Shown here one piece after another: positions 25,345 to 27,581 of a stretch of DNA of 27,581 nt. Positions within the stretch are counted from its first letter, which is position 1. Every line of letters starts with the position of its first letter. The notes under the pieces were generated by a model. The model made no database searches and had not been told where the DNA came from. It saw nothing but the letters and a program-made list of their open reading frames with translations. The DNA is from Bordetella parapertussis. GTDB taxonomy: Bacteria > Pseudomonadota > Gammaproteobacteria > Burkholderiales > Burkholderiaceae_C. Location: positions 1 through 27,581 of the forward strand of contig CAMDJU010000005.1 in assembly GCA_945900695.1 (NCBI GenBank), in the 5' to 3' direction. Position numbers and translations under genes: made by a program.

Positions 25345-26538
25345 ATGGCCCGCATGAACCGAACCCCCGCCTTTTTGCTGAATTTCGCCCATGCGCTGGA
25401 CCATTTGTTCTTGCTGATTTTTGCCACTGCCGTGGCCGCCATTGCCGCTGACTTTGGCGTGGCGCGGTGGGAAGACTTGATGCCCTACACCACCGGGGCT
25501 TTTGTGATGTTTGGTTTGGCCTCGGTGCCGGCCGGACGCTGGGGTGACTTGTGGGGGCGGCGGCGCATGATGTTGATTTTTTTCCATGGCATTGGCTTGA
25601 GCGCCATCGGCGTATCGCTGACCCAAACCCCATGGCAAATGGGTTTGGCTTTGACGGTGTTGGGTGCGTTTTCTGCCATCTACCACCCAGTGGGCATACC
25701 CTTGTTGGTGCAAAACTCGCCCACGCCCGGGCGCACCATTGGCATCAATGGTTTGGCCGGTAATTTGGGCATTGCCTTGGCCGCTTTGTCCACGGGTTTG
25801 TTGGTCAAGTACTTTGGTTGGCGCATGGCTTTTGTGGTGCCGGGGGTGGTGTCCATCGCTTGCGGTTTATGGTTTGCCCGTTGTGCCCCGCCAGAGCACG
25901 CGGCCCCAGCGCGCAAAGCCGCCACCCAGGTGCATTTGCCCCGTAACTTGGCCATTCGCACCTTTGTGGTGATGGTGGCCAGCGCCACCACCGGCAGCCT
26001 GTTGTTCAACTTCACCACCAATGGCAATGGCCAATTGATGGTCGAGCGGCTGGACGGCTTGGTCGCCGACCCTGCCCAGCTGGGGTTTTTGCTGGCAGGT
26101 ATTTATGCCGTGGCCTCGCTGGCGCAATTGGTGGTGGGCCGCTTGCTGGACAAAGTGGCGGTCAAGCCCTTGTTTCTGGGTATTTTGGTCATGCAAATCG
26201 GGGTGTTTTACTGGGCCGCCCACACCACCGGCTGGCTGTGGTACGCGGCGGCCATTGTGTACATGGTGTCGGTGTTTGCGTCCATCCCGTTCAACGAAAC
26301 CATGGTGGTGCGTTACATCGACAACTCGATGCGCTCGCGCGTGAGCGGGGTGCGCATTGCCGTCTCGTTTGGCATCAGCTCGTTGGCGGTGTATTTGTTG
26401 GGGCCCTTCATCAAGGCGTCGGGCTTCACCAGCTTGATGCTGACCATGTCGGCCATTGCCTGTGTCAGCGCCTTGATTGTGTTGTGGTTGCCCAGCCAGG
26501 CCCAGCTCCAAGCGGGCTCGGCCAACGCGGTGCCTTGA
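25345..26538 (+). CDS. Major facilitator superfamily (MFS) transporter
   Basis: A 397-residue inner-membrane transporter, the normal MFS length, with hydrophobic segments consistent with about twelve helices. MFS motif A is at residues 64-74 (GRWGDLWGRRR), in the loop between helices 2 and 3. The phrase AIYHPVG (111-117) recalls the [SA]-x-[FY]-H-P-x-[GA] element of fosmidomycin-resistance-like MFS exporters, which hints at drug or metabolite efflux; the substrate is unknown. A polar loop near 185-205 (CAPPEHAAPARKAATQ) fits the central cytoplasmic loop. I chose ATG 25345 because an upstream TTG at 25264 would lie within the hairpin after the giant gene; ATG 25354 (MNRTPAF) is equally possible, and neither has a clear ribosome binding site. 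It runs the same way as the giant gene, 116 bp after it, and converges with the ABC gene downstream. Confidence 0.85.
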   Translation: MARMNRTPAFLLNFAHALDHLFLLIFATAVAAIAADFGVARWEDLMPYTTGAFVMFGLASVPAGRWGDLWGRRRMMLIFFHGIGLSAIGVSLTQTPWQMGLALTVLGAFSAIYHPVGIPLLVQNSPTPGRTIGINGLAGNLGIALAALSTGLLVKYFGWRMAFVVPGVVSIACGLWFARCAPPEHAAPARKAATQVHLPRNLAIRTFVVMVASATTGSLLFNFTTNGNGQLMVERLDGLVADPAQLGFLLAGIYAVASLAQLVVGRLLDKVAVKPLFLGILVMQIGVFYWAAHTTGWLWYAAAIVYMVSVFASIPFNETMVVRYIDNSMRSRVSGVRIAVSFGISSLAVYLLGPFIKASGFTSLMLTMSAIACVSALIVLWLPSQAQLQAGSANAVP

Positions 26539-26540
26539 CT

Positions 26541-26558
26541 GCGCGGGCCAACCCGTGG
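26541..26558. terminator. Possible small bidirectional hairpin between convergent genes
   Basis: The 30-bp gap between the two stop codons holds a short inverted repeat, CGGG-CCAA-CCCG at 26544-26555, extendable by a G-T and a C-G pair. With no T-run on either strand the terminator call is weak, but the position between converging genes suits it. Confidence 0.25.
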
Positions 26559-26568
26559 ATTTGCGGGA

Positions 26569-27581
26569 TCAACTGCTTTGAAATTGCAGGGCCGCCAGGC
26601 TGGCATACAGGCCAGCTTGGGCGATCAATTGGGCGTGGGTGCCTTGCTCGATCAATCGGCCGCGATCCAGCACCCAAATCACATCGGCCTTTTGCACCGT
26701 GGCCAAGCGGTGGGCGATGACCAAGGTGGTGCGGTTGTGCATCGCGCGCTCGAGCGCGGCTTGCACCATGCGCTCGCTTTGCGCGTCCAAGGCACTGGTG
26801 GCCTCATCGAGCAACAACAGTGGCGGGTTTTTCAAGATGGCCCGTGCAATCGCCAAGCGCTGGCGCTGCCCGCCCGATAGGCGCACCCCGCGTTCGCCCA
26901 AAAAGCTGTCGTAGCCCTGGGGCAGCTCCAATAAAAATTCATGGGCATAGGCCGCTTGGGCGGCGGCAATGACCTCGGCGTCGCTGGCCTCGGGCCGACC
27001 GTAGCGGATGTTGTCCCAAGCCGTGCCCGAAAAAATCACCGGCTCTTGCGGCACGATGCCAATGCGCGCACGCAAGTCGTGCAAGGCCATGCGGTGGATG
27101 GGCACGCCATCGATCTCGATCTGGCCGTGCTGCGGGTCGTGAAAGCGCATCAATAAATCAAACAAGGTGGTTTTGCCCGCGCCACTGGGGCCGACCACCG
27201 CCACGGTTTGGCCGGCGCTGACCTGGGCGCTGAGTTGGTCCAGCGCCGGGGTCAGGGGCCGTGAGGCGTAGTGAAAGCCCACACCTTGCAAGGCCAGTGT
27301 CGAGCCGGCTTGCGGCCAAGGCGCTTGCAGGGGGTGATCAGGCGATACCACCGTTGATTGGCTGTGCAGCAATTCCATCAAGCGCTCAGTAGCACCTGCA
27401 GCGCGCAGCAAGTCGCCGTAGACCTCGCCGAGCACCGCAAATGCACTGGCGAGCAAAATCACATACACAATGATTTGACCCAACTCACCCGCGCTCAGGC
27501 TGCCCGCATACACTGCCAAAGTGCCTTGGTACAACCCCCACAGCAGGGCTGCGCTGCTGGCCAAAATGATGAAGCCCACCA
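26569..27581 (-). CDS. ABC transporter, fused permease/ATPase half-transporter, MsbA-related (5' partial)
   Basis: The C-terminal 337 residues are visible; the N-terminal ~260 residues of a normal ~600-residue half-transporter lie beyond the right edge, and the GTG at 27579 is an internal valine. The visible part starts in the last transmembrane helices (ELGQIIVYVILLASAFAVLG) and then a full nucleotide-binding domain: Walker A GPSGAGKTT (27166-27192), Q-loop IVPQEP, signature LSGGQRQR (26857-26880), Walker B LLLLDEATSALD and the switch histidine in IAHRLA. All catalytic residues are present. The LGERG-x-x-LSGG and LVIAHRLATVxKAD phrases match the MsbA-related exporter group common in Burkholderiales. 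Lipid or drug export is likely; the substrate cannot be told. It converges with the MFS gene, 30 bp between stops, so the two are not one operon. Confidence 0.9.
   Translation of the reverse strand, partial: VGFIILASSAALLWGLYQGTLAVYAGSLSAGELGQIIVYVILLASAFAVLGEVYGDLLRAAGATERLMELLHSQSTVVSPDHPLQAPWPQAGSTLALQGVGFHYASRPLTPALDQLSAQVSAGQTVAVVGPSGAGKTTLFDLLMRFHDPQHGQIEIDGVPIHRMALHDLRARIGIVPQEPVIFSGTAWDNIRYGRPEASDAEVIAAAQAAYAHEFLLELPQGYDSFLGERGVRLSGGQRQRLAIARAILKNPPLLLLDEATSALDAQSERMVQAALERAMHNRTTLVIAHRLATVQKADVIWVLDRGRLIEQGTHAQLIAQAGLYASLAALQFQSS

Noticed and set aside
26569..27581. ABC gene as the type I exporter for the giant RTX protein
   Set aside because: Its motifs fit the MsbA-related exporters; it is convergent, not in an operon with the giant gene, and no HlyD-like gene is visible.

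Overview
The window is GC-rich and nearly filled by one gene. Its codon style (strong C/G in third position) and the family types of the two downstream genes suggest a betaproteobacterium of the order Burkholderiales, perhaps a freshwater Comamonadaceae such as a Limnohabitans or Rhodoferax relative. This is inference from style and gene types; no rRNA or other taxonomic marker is present.

Positions 2-25228 (+) are a single uninterrupted reading frame of about 8,400 codons, already open at the left edge, so the true N-terminus lies outside. It encodes a giant, modular, apparently cysteine-free surface or secreted protein. In order it has: a FHA/autotransporter-like beta-helix (2-1144); ten copies of a roughly 180-residue beta unit, most with an EF-hand-like Dx[DN]xDG loop (1235-10800); a long amphipathic beta-rich centre with a recurring LP-x-[IV]-x-x-[SG]-L motif (10800-16620); an internal RTX calcium-binding block (16751-17182); a cadherin/Ig-like domain, a beta-propeller carrying six discoidin-like (F5/8 type C) domains, and a second cadherin-like domain (17234-21520); a second beta-helix (about 21540-24300); a Thr/Pro linker of 48-bp tandem repeats (24323-24505); and a short helical plus proline-rich tail.

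The most unusual point is nesting. Three beta units are interrupted by whole other domains. Two homologous Asp-box propellers, each readable as seven blades, are themselves split by further modules: two copies of a ~100-residue 'GDTITLxGL' module in the first, six discoidin-like domains in the second. Two discoidin-like domains were also duplicated together as an exact 798-bp in-frame step.

After an 11-bp hairpin (25245-25281) comes an MFS transporter (25345-26538, +). Converging on it from the right edge is the C-terminal part of an MsbA-related ABC half-transporter (26569-27581, -). Neither has an obvious functional link to the giant protein. No secretion partner (TpsB or type I exporter) is visible here.
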